64,000 nucleotides of DNA, from positions 1 to 64,000 of the IMG/VR virus record IMGVR_UViG_3300034073_002131. The stretch is one strand, 5' to 3'. Positions 12,094-19,807 of the stretch are shown here, piece after piece. The translations under genes were made by a program, and so were the position numbers. The DNA is from a virus. Within the stretch, counting starts at the first letter, position 1, and every line of letters begins with the position of its first letter. Under the pieces are notes generated by a model. That model had not been told where the DNA came from. It saw nothing but the letters and a program-made list of their open reading frames with translations, and ran no database searches.

Positions 12094-12103
12094 GGAAACA
12101 GAA

Positions 12104-12415
12104 ATGAAATTGTTTTTTGGCGCTGTAGACTACAATCCTGATGAACTTGATGCTGATGACCTGTTTACTACTGATGAAGCACCTACTAAATACTTTTACT
12201 ATCAACTAGAGTGGGGCACTAATAATGGCGGTATGGATGACGTAATGTTGCGCGATACCTGTGATCGAGAAGTTCCGGTTAGCATTGACCATATTAATGA
12301 ACTTATTGATGCACTGGTTCGTGTACGCAATATGAATGACGATATTAAGCGTGGCAAAGAGCTTGAAGAACAGGTACAGGGAGATAGTGAAGAAGTAATT
12401 GGCGATTGCTGGTAA
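12104..12415 (+). CDS. hypothetical acidic protein, 103 aa
   Basis: ATG at 12104 follows AAGGA; an upstream in-frame ATG at 12080 overlaps the previous gene and is less likely. Strongly acidic N-terminal half (DYNPDELDADDLF) and a helical C-terminal half ending in Cys-Trp. No domain recognised. Confidence 0.68.
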   Translation: MKLFFGAVDYNPDELDADDLFTTDEAPTKYFYYQLEWGTNNGGMDDVMLRDTCDREVPVSIDHINELIDALVRVRNMNDDIKRGKELEEQVQGDSEEVIGDCW

Positions 12416-12418
12416 TCT

Positions 12419-12679
12419 ATGCATGAAATTATTATAGTATACTTTTCACTTGCACTAGCTACTAGCATTGTTAGTTGGTGGTTTATGTTCAGACCTTTAG
12501 TCAGGGAGGCTATTGAGGCTGGAGTTAATAATGATATTACTCGTAGTCCAAAGTTAAGCTCCCTAGTGTTTATTTTGCTAAATACACTAATGGCTCCTAT
12601 TATACTTCCAATAGTATTTATTCCATCAATGTTTGAATCGGCTAGAGCAGGAATGCGACGAGCAATCAACGAAGATTAA
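12419..12679 (+). CDS. membrane protein, two transmembrane segments
   Basis: 86 residues. Hydrophobic segments at about 4-24 and 47-68 flank a basic loop, with the C-terminus rich in Arg. No export signal beyond the first helix. It may sit in the inner membrane; role unknown. Confidence 0.7.
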   Translation: MHEIIIVYFSLALATSIVSWWFMFRPLVREAIEAGVNNDITRSPKLSSLVFILLNTLMAPIILPIVFIPSMFESARAGMRRAINED

Positions 12680-12689
12680 AAATTTAGTC

Positions 12690-12718
12690 TTGAACGATCT
12701 GCTATATATTGCTATAAT
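12690..12718 (+). promoter_or_regulatory. sigma70-type promoter
   Basis: TTGAAC (12690-12695), a 17-bp spacer and TATAAT (12713-12718), continuing ATTATTTC exactly as at 6563. Confidence 0.9.
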
Positions 12719-12747
12719 ATTATTTCTTCATTAGGAAAACACAGACT

Positions 12748-13020
12748 ATGAAACTTGTAGAATTCAATTACACAAAACAAGATGGTTCCCAATCACAGCG
12801 TGCCGTTATGGTTCTTCAAGAACCTCAGCGTAATTATGCTGGTATTGATATTACCCAACTTGATGAATCTAGCTTTGCGCTTTTCTTGGACGAGTATCGT
12901 GAAGTAAAAAATCGTCAACATGAAGAAATTATGCAGCTAATGGCTCGTCATGATCTTAAACACAACTACCGGCAATTTGTTCCTGATCGGATGCAAATTA
13001 CTGAAACTACCTTGGTATGA
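12748..13020 (+). CDS. hypothetical protein, 90 aa
   Basis: First gene after the 12,690 promoter, with AGGA upstream. Begins as a beta hairpin (KLVEFNYTKQDGSQSQRAVMVL) and continues as a helix rich in Glu and His. The pattern recalls small conserved cyanophage proteins. Its TGA overlaps the next ATG. Confidence 0.72.
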   Translation: MKLVEFNYTKQDGSQSQRAVMVLQEPQRNYAGIDITQLDESSFALFLDEYREVKNRQHEEIMQLMARHDLKHNYRQFVPDRMQITETTLV

Positions 13021-13274
13021 CAGATAAACCATTCAGAATATGGGATGCCATAACACTTCAAGAAGCCGCTAAAATCGCTATTCAACTAACTGCAATTATT
13101 GACGAAACTTGTTTGCAAAATAAAACTATTCCAGCTCTGTTACCGCCTAGCTTAATGCCAACAGAAAAACTCTACATTTTAGCTGCAAGTTTTGATGCTG
13201 CATATAACAAATTAATTGAATACGAACTTACAAAAACCGGAAACTTACGCTCTGACAAAGACAATATACACTAA
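13017..13274 (+). CDS. hypothetical protein, 85 aa
   Basis: ATGA overlap with the upstream gene indicates coupling. Helical, with a central hydrophobic helix (LQEAAKIAIQLTAIID) and one Cys. No recognised domain. Confidence 0.68.
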   Translation: MTDKPFRIWDAITLQEAAKIAIQLTAIIDETCLQNKTIPALLPPSLMPTEKLYILAASFDAAYNKLIEYELTKTGNLRSDKDNIH

Positions 13275-13283
13275 GGACTAAAA

Positions 13284-13649
13284 ATGACTCAATGGACTCC
13301 TGAACTTAAAGAACAAGTTGTTAAAATGTATCAAGATGCTGATCCTACCCCTGAGAGCAGCACCGAGATTATCAAAGACATTGCTGACGAGATCGAAGCC
13401 TCACCTAATGGTGTTCGCATGGTTCTTGTTCAAGCCGGTGTCTATGTTAAAAAAGAAGCCAGTGCTAGCCCAAGTAAGGGCAGCAGCACTAGCAAAACCG
13501 GCGAAGGCACTAAGCGTGTAAGCAAAGAAGCAGCTATTGCTGATCTTAAAGCAGCAATTGAAGCTAAAGGTGCTCCTATCGACGAGGATATTCTTGGCAA
13601 ACTGACTGGTAAAGCTGCTGTTTACCTGCTTAGTGTTATCAAGGCTTAA
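13284..13649 (+). CDS. putative DNA-binding protein, 121 aa
   Basis: The N-terminal 55 residues look like a helix-turn-helix domain: IIKDIADEIEASPNGVRMVLVQAGVYVKK. A Ser/Lys-rich linker (56-80) leads to a small C-terminal helical domain. The N-terminal pattern resembles the repeated domains of the 248-residue protein at 16453. Probably a small chromatin-like or regulatory protein. GGA before ATG, terminator after the stop. Confidence 0.7.
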   Translation: MTQWTPELKEQVVKMYQDADPTPESSTEIIKDIADEIEASPNGVRMVLVQAGVYVKKEASASPSKGSSTSKTGEGTKRVSKEAAIADLKAAIEAKGAPIDEDILGKLTGKAAVYLLSVIKA

Positions 13650-13655
13650 TGTTTT

Positions 13656-13681
13656 GGGCAGCCTATGCTGCCCTTATTTTT
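13656..13681 (+). terminator. intrinsic terminator
   Basis: GGGCAGC, loop CTAT, GCTGCCC, then TTATTTTT. It ends the operon from the 12,690 promoter. Confidence 0.88.
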
Positions 13682-13695
13682 CAAGGTTATAGGCT

Positions 13696-14319
13696 ATGGC
13701 AAAGAAACGATCAGCTCTTGAACAAGAGCGCATGACAGATACTAATCTACAAAAGGTTATTGGTCTACTTGAGCCTAAAGATGCCAACACTAAACCTATA
13801 ACCAAAAAAGAAGCTTGCGCAATCCTAGGTATGAATTACAACACTTCACGCCTAGAAACCATTCTTGAACAATTTAAAGAGCGTCAAAAACGAGATGGTG
13901 AGCGTCGGGCAGCACTACGTGGAAAACCTGCTACTCAACAAGAAGTGGGATTTATTATTCGTGAATACCTTGAGGGTAATACTATTGAGGGTATTTCTAG
14001 ATCCACGTATCGTGGTACAGAATTCATTAAGCGAATTCTAGAAGAAAACCACATTCCAAAACGAAATAGTTCTCACGACTATTTTCACCCCCAACTTATT
14101 CCTGAAGGCGCAATGCAGGATAAGTTTGAAGTAGGAGAGACTGTATACAGTAGTAGATATGATTCTACTGCAAAGATTGTTACAGAGCAACCTGATCCTA
14201 CTTATGGCTGGGTTTACCGTGTATGGCTAACTAATGAAAAGTGGCTACAGTATGCCTACCAACCAGCCTGTGAATTAGCTTCTCTTAAGCACTTAAAAGA
14301 AGTTGGAGTTGAATTCTAA
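13696..14319 (+). CDS. conserved phage protein with helix-turn-helix-like regions
   Basis: 207 residues. Residues 35-75 (ITKKEACAILGMNYNTSRL) and 85-130 (TQQEVGFIIREYLEGNTIEGISRSTYRGTEFI) look like two winged or homeodomain-like DNA-binding helices, followed by a beta-rich domain (140-200) with an SH3-like pattern. Proteins with this layout occur in cyanophages, function unknown. Start follows AAGG. The last base overlaps the next start. Confidence 0.72.
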   Translation: MAKKRSALEQERMTDTNLQKVIGLLEPKDANTKPITKKEACAILGMNYNTSRLETILEQFKERQKRDGERRAALRGKPATQQEVGFIIREYLEGNTIEGISRSTYRGTEFIKRILEENHIPKRNSSHDYFHPQLIPEGAMQDKFEVGETVYSSRYDSTAKIVTEQPDPTYGWVYRVWLTNEKWLQYAYQPACELASLKHLKEVGVEF

Positions 14320-14600
14320 TGGATAATAACATTATCTATGAAAAACTTATCGAAGAAAACCTGGAAAAAGGTTTTCAGGTCAAGCTGGTAGTCAATGACT
14401 TTAGGGAAACCATCTACATTCAACTTCGAAAATACTTCTTGAGCTATGAGGGCGAGTGGATTGCTAGCCGAGAAGGTGTAAGTTTTCCAGCGAGTATGGA
14501 GAATATTTACAACCTCCTTGACGGCATGATGGAAATCTGCGCTGAAGCAGAGGGTGTGGAGATTATTGAGCACTACCATAACCAGCTCAAGAAATCCTAA
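14319..14600 (+). CDS. hypothetical protein, possible PC4/p15-like fold
   Basis: 93 residues. The core VNDFRETIYIQLRKYFLSYEGEW followed by REGVSFPASMENIYNLLDGM resembles the PC4/p15 beta sheet plus kinked helix used for single-strand DNA binding (I-x-x-R-x-x-Y then G-x-x-x-P). The match is weak and by eye. TAATG coupling to the upstream gene. Confidence 0.6.
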   Translation: MDNNIIYEKLIEENLEKGFQVKLVVNDFRETIYIQLRKYFLSYEGEWIASREGVSFPASMENIYNLLDGMMEICAEAEGVEIIEHYHNQLKKS

Positions 14601-14601
14601 C

Positions 14602-14630
14602 TTGACCACGTGATCCTAAACTGTTATAAT
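14602..14630 (+). promoter_or_regulatory. sigma70-type promoter
   Basis: TTGACC (14602-14607), a 17-bp spacer and TATAAT (14625-14630), continuing ATTAAA. It drives the ligase adenylation subunit 25 bases downstream. Confidence 0.9.
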
Positions 14631-14654
14631 ATTAAACTCTTGTGAAAGTTTAAC

Positions 14655-15611
14655 ATGACAAACAAACTCAAAGAATTTCTTGACGTTGCAAGCAAGCACT
14701 ACTACGATGGCTGGCCTATTATTAGTGATCGGCAGTTTGATGCACTCTCCGATCTTATCGGATACGGTGCGGTAGGTAGCGCTCCGCAGACTAACAAGGC
14801 TAAACACTTCAAGCAAATGTACAGCCTGCAGAAATTCTATGAGGACGAGGGTCAGCGTAATCCACTAGAGGGCGTTCGGGAAGTTAGCGTTACTCCCAAA
14901 CTTGATGGCGCAGCCATCTCGCTGCTTTACATCAACGGCGAGTTAGTTCAAGCACTTACTCGCGGTGATGGAGTTGAGGGTCAGCTGATTACTGATAAAC
15001 TACTATCAACTAATCTAGTACCGCATAAAATTCCGTACACGCCTATTCTCCAAATTACCGGAGAAATTGTTGCTCCAAGCCATGTAGAAAACAGCCGAAA
15101 CTATGCCGCTGGCTCACTTAATCTAAAGGATCTTGATGAATTTAGAACTCGGGCCGTTAGTTTCTTTGCCTATGGCGTATTCCCGCACTGGTCAGACTCA
15201 TATTCGCAGGATATGAAATGGCTCAAGAAGCAGGGTTTTCAAACTGTCTTGGAAGCAGACTTAGATAAAATTTATCCTTGTGATGGTGTAGTATTCAGAT
15301 GTGACTCAAATCAAGAATTTGAAGCCTTGGGCTATACTAGTAAACACCCCCGCGGTGCATATGCTAGAAAAGAACGGGCTGAGCACGTAGAAACTACCCT
15401 CTTGGGCGTAGAATGGCAAGTAGGTAAAACTGGCAAGGTTACCCCTGTAGCTATTCTAGAACCTGTTATGATTGGTGATGCACAAGTGAGCCGAGCTACC
15501 CTAAATAATCCAGGCTTTATCGAAGCCCTGGGCCTTGAAATTGGCGACAGGGTAGCTGTAATCAGGGCTGGAGAAATCATTCCCTGTGTGCTACACAAAG
15601 TAGATGCCTAA
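14655..15611 (+). CDS. NAD-dependent DNA ligase, adenylation and OB-fold half
   Basis: 318 residues. In order: a domain Ia-like NAD-binding segment (YYDGWPIISDRQFDAL), the adenylation domain with nucleophile K82 in KLDG, RGDG, the NYAAGSLN motif, DGVVFR and RKERAEHV, then an OB-fold up to GDRVAVIRAGEIIPCV. The Zn finger, HhH and BRCT domains are missing and lie in the next gene, so the enzyme is split at a domain border, as in phage T5. It would seal nicks during replication. It has its own promoter; a second promoter precedes the other half. Confidence 0.93.
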   Translation: MTNKLKEFLDVASKHYYDGWPIISDRQFDALSDLIGYGAVGSAPQTNKAKHFKQMYSLQKFYEDEGQRNPLEGVREVSVTPKLDGAAISLLYINGELVQALTRGDGVEGQLITDKLLSTNLVPHKIPYTPILQITGEIVAPSHVENSRNYAAGSLNLKDLDEFRTRAVSFFAYGVFPHWSDSYSQDMKWLKKQGFQTVLEADLDKIYPCDGVVFRCDSNQEFEALGYTSKHPRGAYARKERAEHVETTLLGVEWQVGKTGKVTPVAILEPVMIGDAQVSRATLNNPGFIEALGLEIGDRVAVIRAGEIIPCVLHKVDA

Positions 15612-15643
15612 ATTTATCAGGCTCGGGCAACTAAAATTTAGAC

Positions 15644-15672
15644 TTGCTAAGCCCATATAATTAGTGTATAAT
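15644..15672 (+). promoter_or_regulatory. sigma70-type promoter
   Basis: TTGCTA (15644-15649), a 17-bp spacer and TATAAT (15667-15672), continuing ATTTATATTC. It sits between the two ligase halves. Confidence 0.85.
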
Positions 15673-15698
15673 ATTTATATTCTATTGGATAAAGCCTT

Positions 15699-16460
15699 AT
15701 GAAAATCACGATTCCCACAAATTGTCCGTGTTGTGACTACTCACTTGAGTGGGTTAATGACCAACTGTTTTGCCGGAATCAAGCTTGCAGTGCCCAGCTT
15801 GGTAAAAAGTTGGAACACTTTTGCAAGACCCTTGGTATCAAGGGCATGGGCTCTAAGACTATAGAAAAACTAGAACTGGCAGATATTACTGAACTCTACT
15901 ACCTAGAGGAAAGTGAGATTGCTGAATGCTTGGGTAGTGAACGTATGGCTGAGAAACTGATTGATGAAATCAATCGCAGCCGTAGCGCTGATCTAACCGA
16001 AGTCCTAGCAAGTTTTAGTATTCCCCTAATTGGTAATACCGCTTCACAAAAAGTCTCCAAAGTGGTCAGTCATATCGACGAAATCACAGCAGAAAAATGT
16101 CGTGAAGCCGGTTTAGGGGAAAAAGCCACTGAAAATCTTATGAATTGGATTCAAACAGATTTTCAAGAAATGAGAGAATTTCTGCCGTTCTCATTTCAAT
16201 CTAACCATGTAGTAGATGCCCTAGAAAATAGAAAAACTATTTGTATTACTGGTAAACTAAAAAGTTTTAAAACTAAACAAGAAGCATACGATCAACTTGA
16301 ACAGCTTGGATTTAAAATTTCCGAAACTGTAACCAAATCCCTAGACTTTCTAGTTGACGAATCTGACAAATCTAGTTCTAAGCGTAAACGTGCCGAAGAA
16401 CTAAATATTAAAATTATCACAGACCTACAACAATTTTTGAAAGAAAATAAAGATGACTGA
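15699..16460 (+). CDS. NAD-dependent DNA ligase, Zn-finger/HhH/BRCT half
   Basis: 253 residues. A four-Cys zinc finger (C9, C12, C25, C30) is followed by helix-hairpin-helix repeats (LGIKGMGSKTIEKL, FSIPLIGNTASQKVS) and a C-terminal BRCT domain from about 178 (KTICITGKLKSFKTKQEAYDQ). This is the part of LigA that binds DNA behind the adenylation domain. The first residues align with the start of the Zn-finger region, so no sequence seems lost in the split. Overlaps the next gene by eight bases. Confidence 0.9.
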   Translation: MKITIPTNCPCCDYSLEWVNDQLFCRNQACSAQLGKKLEHFCKTLGIKGMGSKTIEKLELADITELYYLEESEIAECLGSERMAEKLIDEINRSRSADLTEVLASFSIPLIGNTASQKVSKVVSHIDEITAEKCREAGLGEKATENLMNWIQTDFQEMREFLPFSFQSNHVVDALENRKTICITGKLKSFKTKQEAYDQLEQLGFKISETVTKSLDFLVDESDKSSSKRKRAEELNIKIITDLQQFLKENKDD

Positions 16461-17199
16461 AAAAGCTAAAAAATGGAATGACGAGGTTGTTGACCAACTG
16501 CTTCAAATCGTTGGTAGCCAAACTCCCGTTAGCGTAGCTAAAGTTGAAGAAGCCGCCGAAACCCTTGGATTCACTACCCGTAGCATTGCTGCTAAACTCC
16601 GCCAGCTGGACCGTGATGTTGCTAGCATGGCTAAAGAAAAGACCACTGCCTTTACTGATGACGAGACTGATGATCTTGCCAACTTTGTTGAGGATAATGT
16701 TGGTCGTTATACCTACAAAGAAATCGCAGATAAGTTTGCTGACGGCAAGTTTACTGCTAAACAGATTCAGGGTAAACTTCTTGCCCTAGAACTTACCGGC
16801 GCTGTAAAGCCTGCCGAAAAAGTTGAAGTTGCTCGTACCTACACAGAAGCTGAAGAAGCAAAGTTTATTCAAATGGCTGAGCGTGGTGCCTTTATCGAGG
16901 ATATCGCCACTGCCCTGAATAAGACTGTTGCAAGTGTACGTGGCAAGGCTCTTAGCCTTACTCGTAAAGGTCAAATTGCTAAGATTCCCGCACAGCGTGA
17001 GTCTCATGCTAAAGATCAAGTTGATCCTATCGTTGCCCTTGGCAGCCGTATCGCTACCATGACTGTAGCTGAGATTGCCAAAGAAGTTGATAAGACTGAG
17101 CGTGGTCTTCGTACCCTTCTTACCCGCCGCGGAATTAATGTTGCCGATTACAAAGGCGCAGACAAGAAAGCCAAGGCCGAGGCTAAAGCTGCTGCCTAA
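16453..17199 (+). CDS. putative DNA-binding protein with repeated HTH domains
   Basis: 248 residues containing about four similar helix-turn-helix-like units: VEEAAETLGFTTRSIAAKLRQL (30s), YTYKEIADKFADGKFTAKQIQGKL (95-120), EDIATALNKTVASVRGKALSL (150s) and VAEIAKEVDKTERGLRTLLTRRG (210s). The C-terminus is Lys/Ala rich. The repeat layout suggests a nucleoid-associated or transcription-modulating protein. A strong terminator follows, so it ends this operon. Function inferred only from the repeats. Confidence 0.75.
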   Translation: MTEKAKKWNDEVVDQLLQIVGSQTPVSVAKVEEAAETLGFTTRSIAAKLRQLDRDVASMAKEKTTAFTDDETDDLANFVEDNVGRYTYKEIADKFADGKFTAKQIQGKLLALELTGAVKPAEKVEVARTYTEAEEAKFIQMAERGAFIEDIATALNKTVASVRGKALSLTRKGQIAKIPAQRESHAKDQVDPIVALGSRIATMTVAEIAKEVDKTERGLRTLLTRRGINVADYKGADKKAKAEAKAAA

Positions 17200-17220
17200 T
17201 CTAGATTAGGCATAACACTA

Positions 17221-17252
17221 GGCCGGGAGTCTAATCAACTCCCGGCCTTTTT
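17221..17252 (+). terminator. intrinsic terminator
   Basis: GGCCGGGAGT (17221-17230), loop CTAATCA, ACTCCCGGCC (17238-17247), then TTTTT. Confidence 0.95.
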
Positions 17253-17268
17253 ACTTTGGATACTGTAA

Positions 17269-17568
17269 ATGAAAGTTACAATCACATATCACGATACAGA
17301 ATCGTTTACTGTAGAAGAAGTAGTAAAGCAGGCAGTACATAACTATGGTCGTCAAGCTCAGGTAGAGGTTATGCCAGAGTCTACAATGGCATATGACCAT
17401 ATATATTTTGGATTACAACAGCTCGTAACGCATGAACAGCTGAGCCTACTATTTGATAAAGGCAGTAGTTATCAGCAGGATATCAAAAAATTACGAGAAA
17501 ATATTGTTTATAAAGTTACAGAAATTATAGACCAAGTTATAGTAGACAATGAATCTAAGGTAGGTTAA
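17269..17568 (+). CDS. hypothetical protein, 99 aa
   Basis: Begins 17 bases after the terminator hairpin; no clear promoter or strong ribosome binding site is visible. Residues 1-45 look beta-rich, the rest helical with an acidic C-terminus. It directly precedes the replicative helicase gene, and small proteins there often load or regulate the helicase, but there is no sequence support for that here. Confidence 0.7.
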   Translation: MKVTITYHDTESFTVEEVVKQAVHNYGRQAQVEVMPESTMAYDHIYFGLQQLVTHEQLSLLFDKGSSYQQDIKKLRENIVYKVTEIIDQVIVDNESKVG

Positions 17569-17569
17569 T

Positions 17570-18946
17570 GTGGATGTATCCGCCGTAGTCTTAAATAAAT
17601 TGCTATCTGAGCAAAGCCTAGATATATGGGCAAAGCTTAAGCTGGTGTTTTTAGACCCGGCATACTCCTCTTTGTATAGTGTCATCAATAAACACTATGA
17701 ACGGTACAATAAGCTACCTAATTTTGATGACTTAGAACTTACTATTAGAGAAGGTCCGGCAGCTAAAACTCTAGCTACATTAAAATTAACTGAGATACCT
17801 GATGTTAGTGCTGAAGTAGCGCTTGATGCTCTTATAGATCAGTATACTCAGAATGAGACTGTAAAATTATTAGATAAATTTGTAGACAAACTGCCACTTT
17901 ACGACTCCAACGAAATAAAAGAAAACTTATCAACGATAGCCCTAACCATAGAAGAAAAAACGCATACATCTGAAAAGGTGTATACAATGAGCGATATTCT
18001 TCTGTTTCGCAATCCTCAAGAGTTAGAAAAAGAACGTGTTTATCTTGGACTTAACAACACTTTTGATGCTGTGCTTGGCGGTGTGGCTAGACAAGAACTC
18101 ATACTCATCGGCGGTAAACGAGGTAGCGGTAAAAGTATTACTAGTAGTAATATTTTTATTAATCAGTACGAGAGTGGTAATAGCTGCCTATACTTTAGCA
18201 TAGAGATGACGGCTATAGAGGTAATGGAGCGAAACCTTGCTATCCTAGCTAATGTAAATCATCAAAGCCTAAAACAAAATAAATTAACTGATGAAGAAGT
18301 GCTCAAAGTAGTAAAAGCCAGGGCCGAGATGTTTGAAGATGCAGACCAAACCGTTCTAGAATTTATGCGTCACAGAGACAGATTTAAATTTGAAGAAACA
18401 CTAGTCAGAAACTATCGTCTAAAACAAACCAATCAGATGGTTATTGTTGATGACAGAGATTTGAGTATTGGTGCCATTGACTTGCACATTGGTAAGATGA
18501 AAGCTAAATTTGGTGATAAACTAGCTGTTGTAGTAGTAGACTACTTAAATCAAATTGTTGCGGAAGGTATAGATCAGTACGACTGGAAACCTCAAATTGA
18601 GGTTTCCAAGAAATTAAAGAATCTAGCCAGAAAGTATGAAATTGTGCTAGTAAGTCCATATCAAATTGACGCTAATGGCGAAGCAAGGTTTTCAAAAGGT
18701 ATTCTTGATGCTGCTGATATTGCACTGGTAATGGAAGCGCATGATAAAGAAAAACAAGCAATTACCTTTGAAACCACTAAAATACGTGGTGGTAAAGAGA
18801 TGCAATTTACTTGTCCAATTGATTGGGATACACTACGTATTAGTCCTCAAACTATAGAAAAACCAGAGCACGAAGAAAAAGTAAAACGTGCAGGAAAAAC
18901 TAAGAAAACGCAAGAACCAGTAGACGATCTACCGTGGGACACATAA
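17570..18946 (+). CDS. DnaB/gp41-type replicative DNA helicase
   Basis: 458 residues. GTG start at 17570 follows AAGGTAGG and lies two bases after the upstream stop. The N-terminal helical domain (1-140) is followed by a RecA-type motor: Walker A GGKRGSGKS near 181-189, the H1a motif CLYFSIEMT, Walker B VVVVDYLNQI near 320, and VSPYQID near 365. It should unwind the fork as a hexameric ring. The C-terminal tail is basic then acidic. Next to primase and polymerase, as in a replisome operon. Confidence 0.93.
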   Translation: MDVSAVVLNKLLSEQSLDIWAKLKLVFLDPAYSSLYSVINKHYERYNKLPNFDDLELTIREGPAAKTLATLKLTEIPDVSAEVALDALIDQYTQNETVKLLDKFVDKLPLYDSNEIKENLSTIALTIEEKTHTSEKVYTMSDILLFRNPQELEKERVYLGLNNTFDAVLGGVARQELILIGGKRGSGKSITSSNIFINQYESGNSCLYFSIEMTAIEVMERNLAILANVNHQSLKQNKLTDEEVLKVVKARAEMFEDADQTVLEFMRHRDRFKFEETLVRNYRLKQTNQMVIVDDRDLSIGAIDLHIGKMKAKFGDKLAVVVVDYLNQIVAEGIDQYDWKPQIEVSKKLKNLARKYEIVLVSPYQIDANGEARFSKGILDAADIALVMEAHDKEKQAITFETTKIRGGKEMQFTCPIDWDTLRISPQTIEKPEHEEKVKRAGKTKKTQEPVDDLPWDT

Positions 18947-19807
18947 ATGAGCGATCCAGTACTAGAACTATTGCAAAAACAAGGATTAAGCTATACCGTA
19001 AGTGGTAGGGATTATCTTGTAAAATGCATCAATCCAGAACATGACGATTCAAATCCTAGTTTTAGAATAGATCGAGTAACTGGAGTTGCTCATTGTTTTA
19101 GTTGTGGGTTTAAAACAAATGTATTTAAACATTTTAATGTTTTTACAAACCCAGTACCAATTAAAATAGCTAAATTAAAGAAAAAATTGCGTGATCTTAT
19201 GGTTACAAATGCTGGATTAGATATGCCTCCAGGAGCTACTCCGTACACAAAACAATTTAGAGGAATTAGTCCAAAAACTTTAAAGAAGTTTGAAGCGTTT
19301 TACACAAATCAAGTAGAAAAACTTCAGGATAGAATAATTTTTCCAATCTGGGATATTACCAATAAGATCCAAGTATTTGTTGCTAGGCATACAATGAGCA
19401 ATGGAAACCCTAGATACCTAAACTATCCTAGCGGTGTGCAAATTCCCCTATTTCCTCCACATATGCCTTACGATTCAACTAGCCTAGTTATGGTTGAAGG
19501 TATATTTGATTTACTTAATATATACGATAAAGGCCTACACCCAGTCGTATGTACTTTTGGTACAAATACGTTACAAAACGATACACAACTTAAGCTATTA
19601 CCCTACAAAGCTCAAGGTATAACAAAAATCTATTTGATGTTTGATGGAGATGAGGCAGGTCAAAGTGCTATGCAAACACTAAAACCACTCATTGAAGACT
19701 GCGGTTTTCTAGTAGAAATTATAAATCTACCAGAAGATACAGATCCCGGCGAACTAGATCAAGAAACAGTAGACAGCATAAAAAATTATATTGGATATAA
19801 CACATGA
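18947..19807 (+). CDS. DnaG-type DNA primase
   Basis: 286 residues. An N-terminal zinc-binding domain with C27, H32, C50 and C53 in CINPEHDDSNPS and HCFSCGF, then a catalytic TOPRIM domain with VEGIFD (E184) and FDGDEAG (D233, D235). Makes RNA primers for lagging-strand synthesis. Shorter than cellular DnaG and lacking the C-terminal helicase-binding domain. Starts one base after the helicase stop and overlaps the polymerase start (ATGA). Confidence 0.92.
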   Translation: MSDPVLELLQKQGLSYTVSGRDYLVKCINPEHDDSNPSFRIDRVTGVAHCFSCGFKTNVFKHFNVFTNPVPIKIAKLKKKLRDLMVTNAGLDMPPGATPYTKQFRGISPKTLKKFEAFYTNQVEKLQDRIIFPIWDITNKIQVFVARHTMSNGNPRYLNYPSGVQIPLFPPHMPYDSTSLVMVEGIFDLLNIYDKGLHPVVCTFGTNTLQNDTQLKLLPYKAQGITKIYLMFDGDEAGQSAMQTLKPLIEDCGFLVEIINLPEDTDPGELDQETVDSIKNYIGYNT

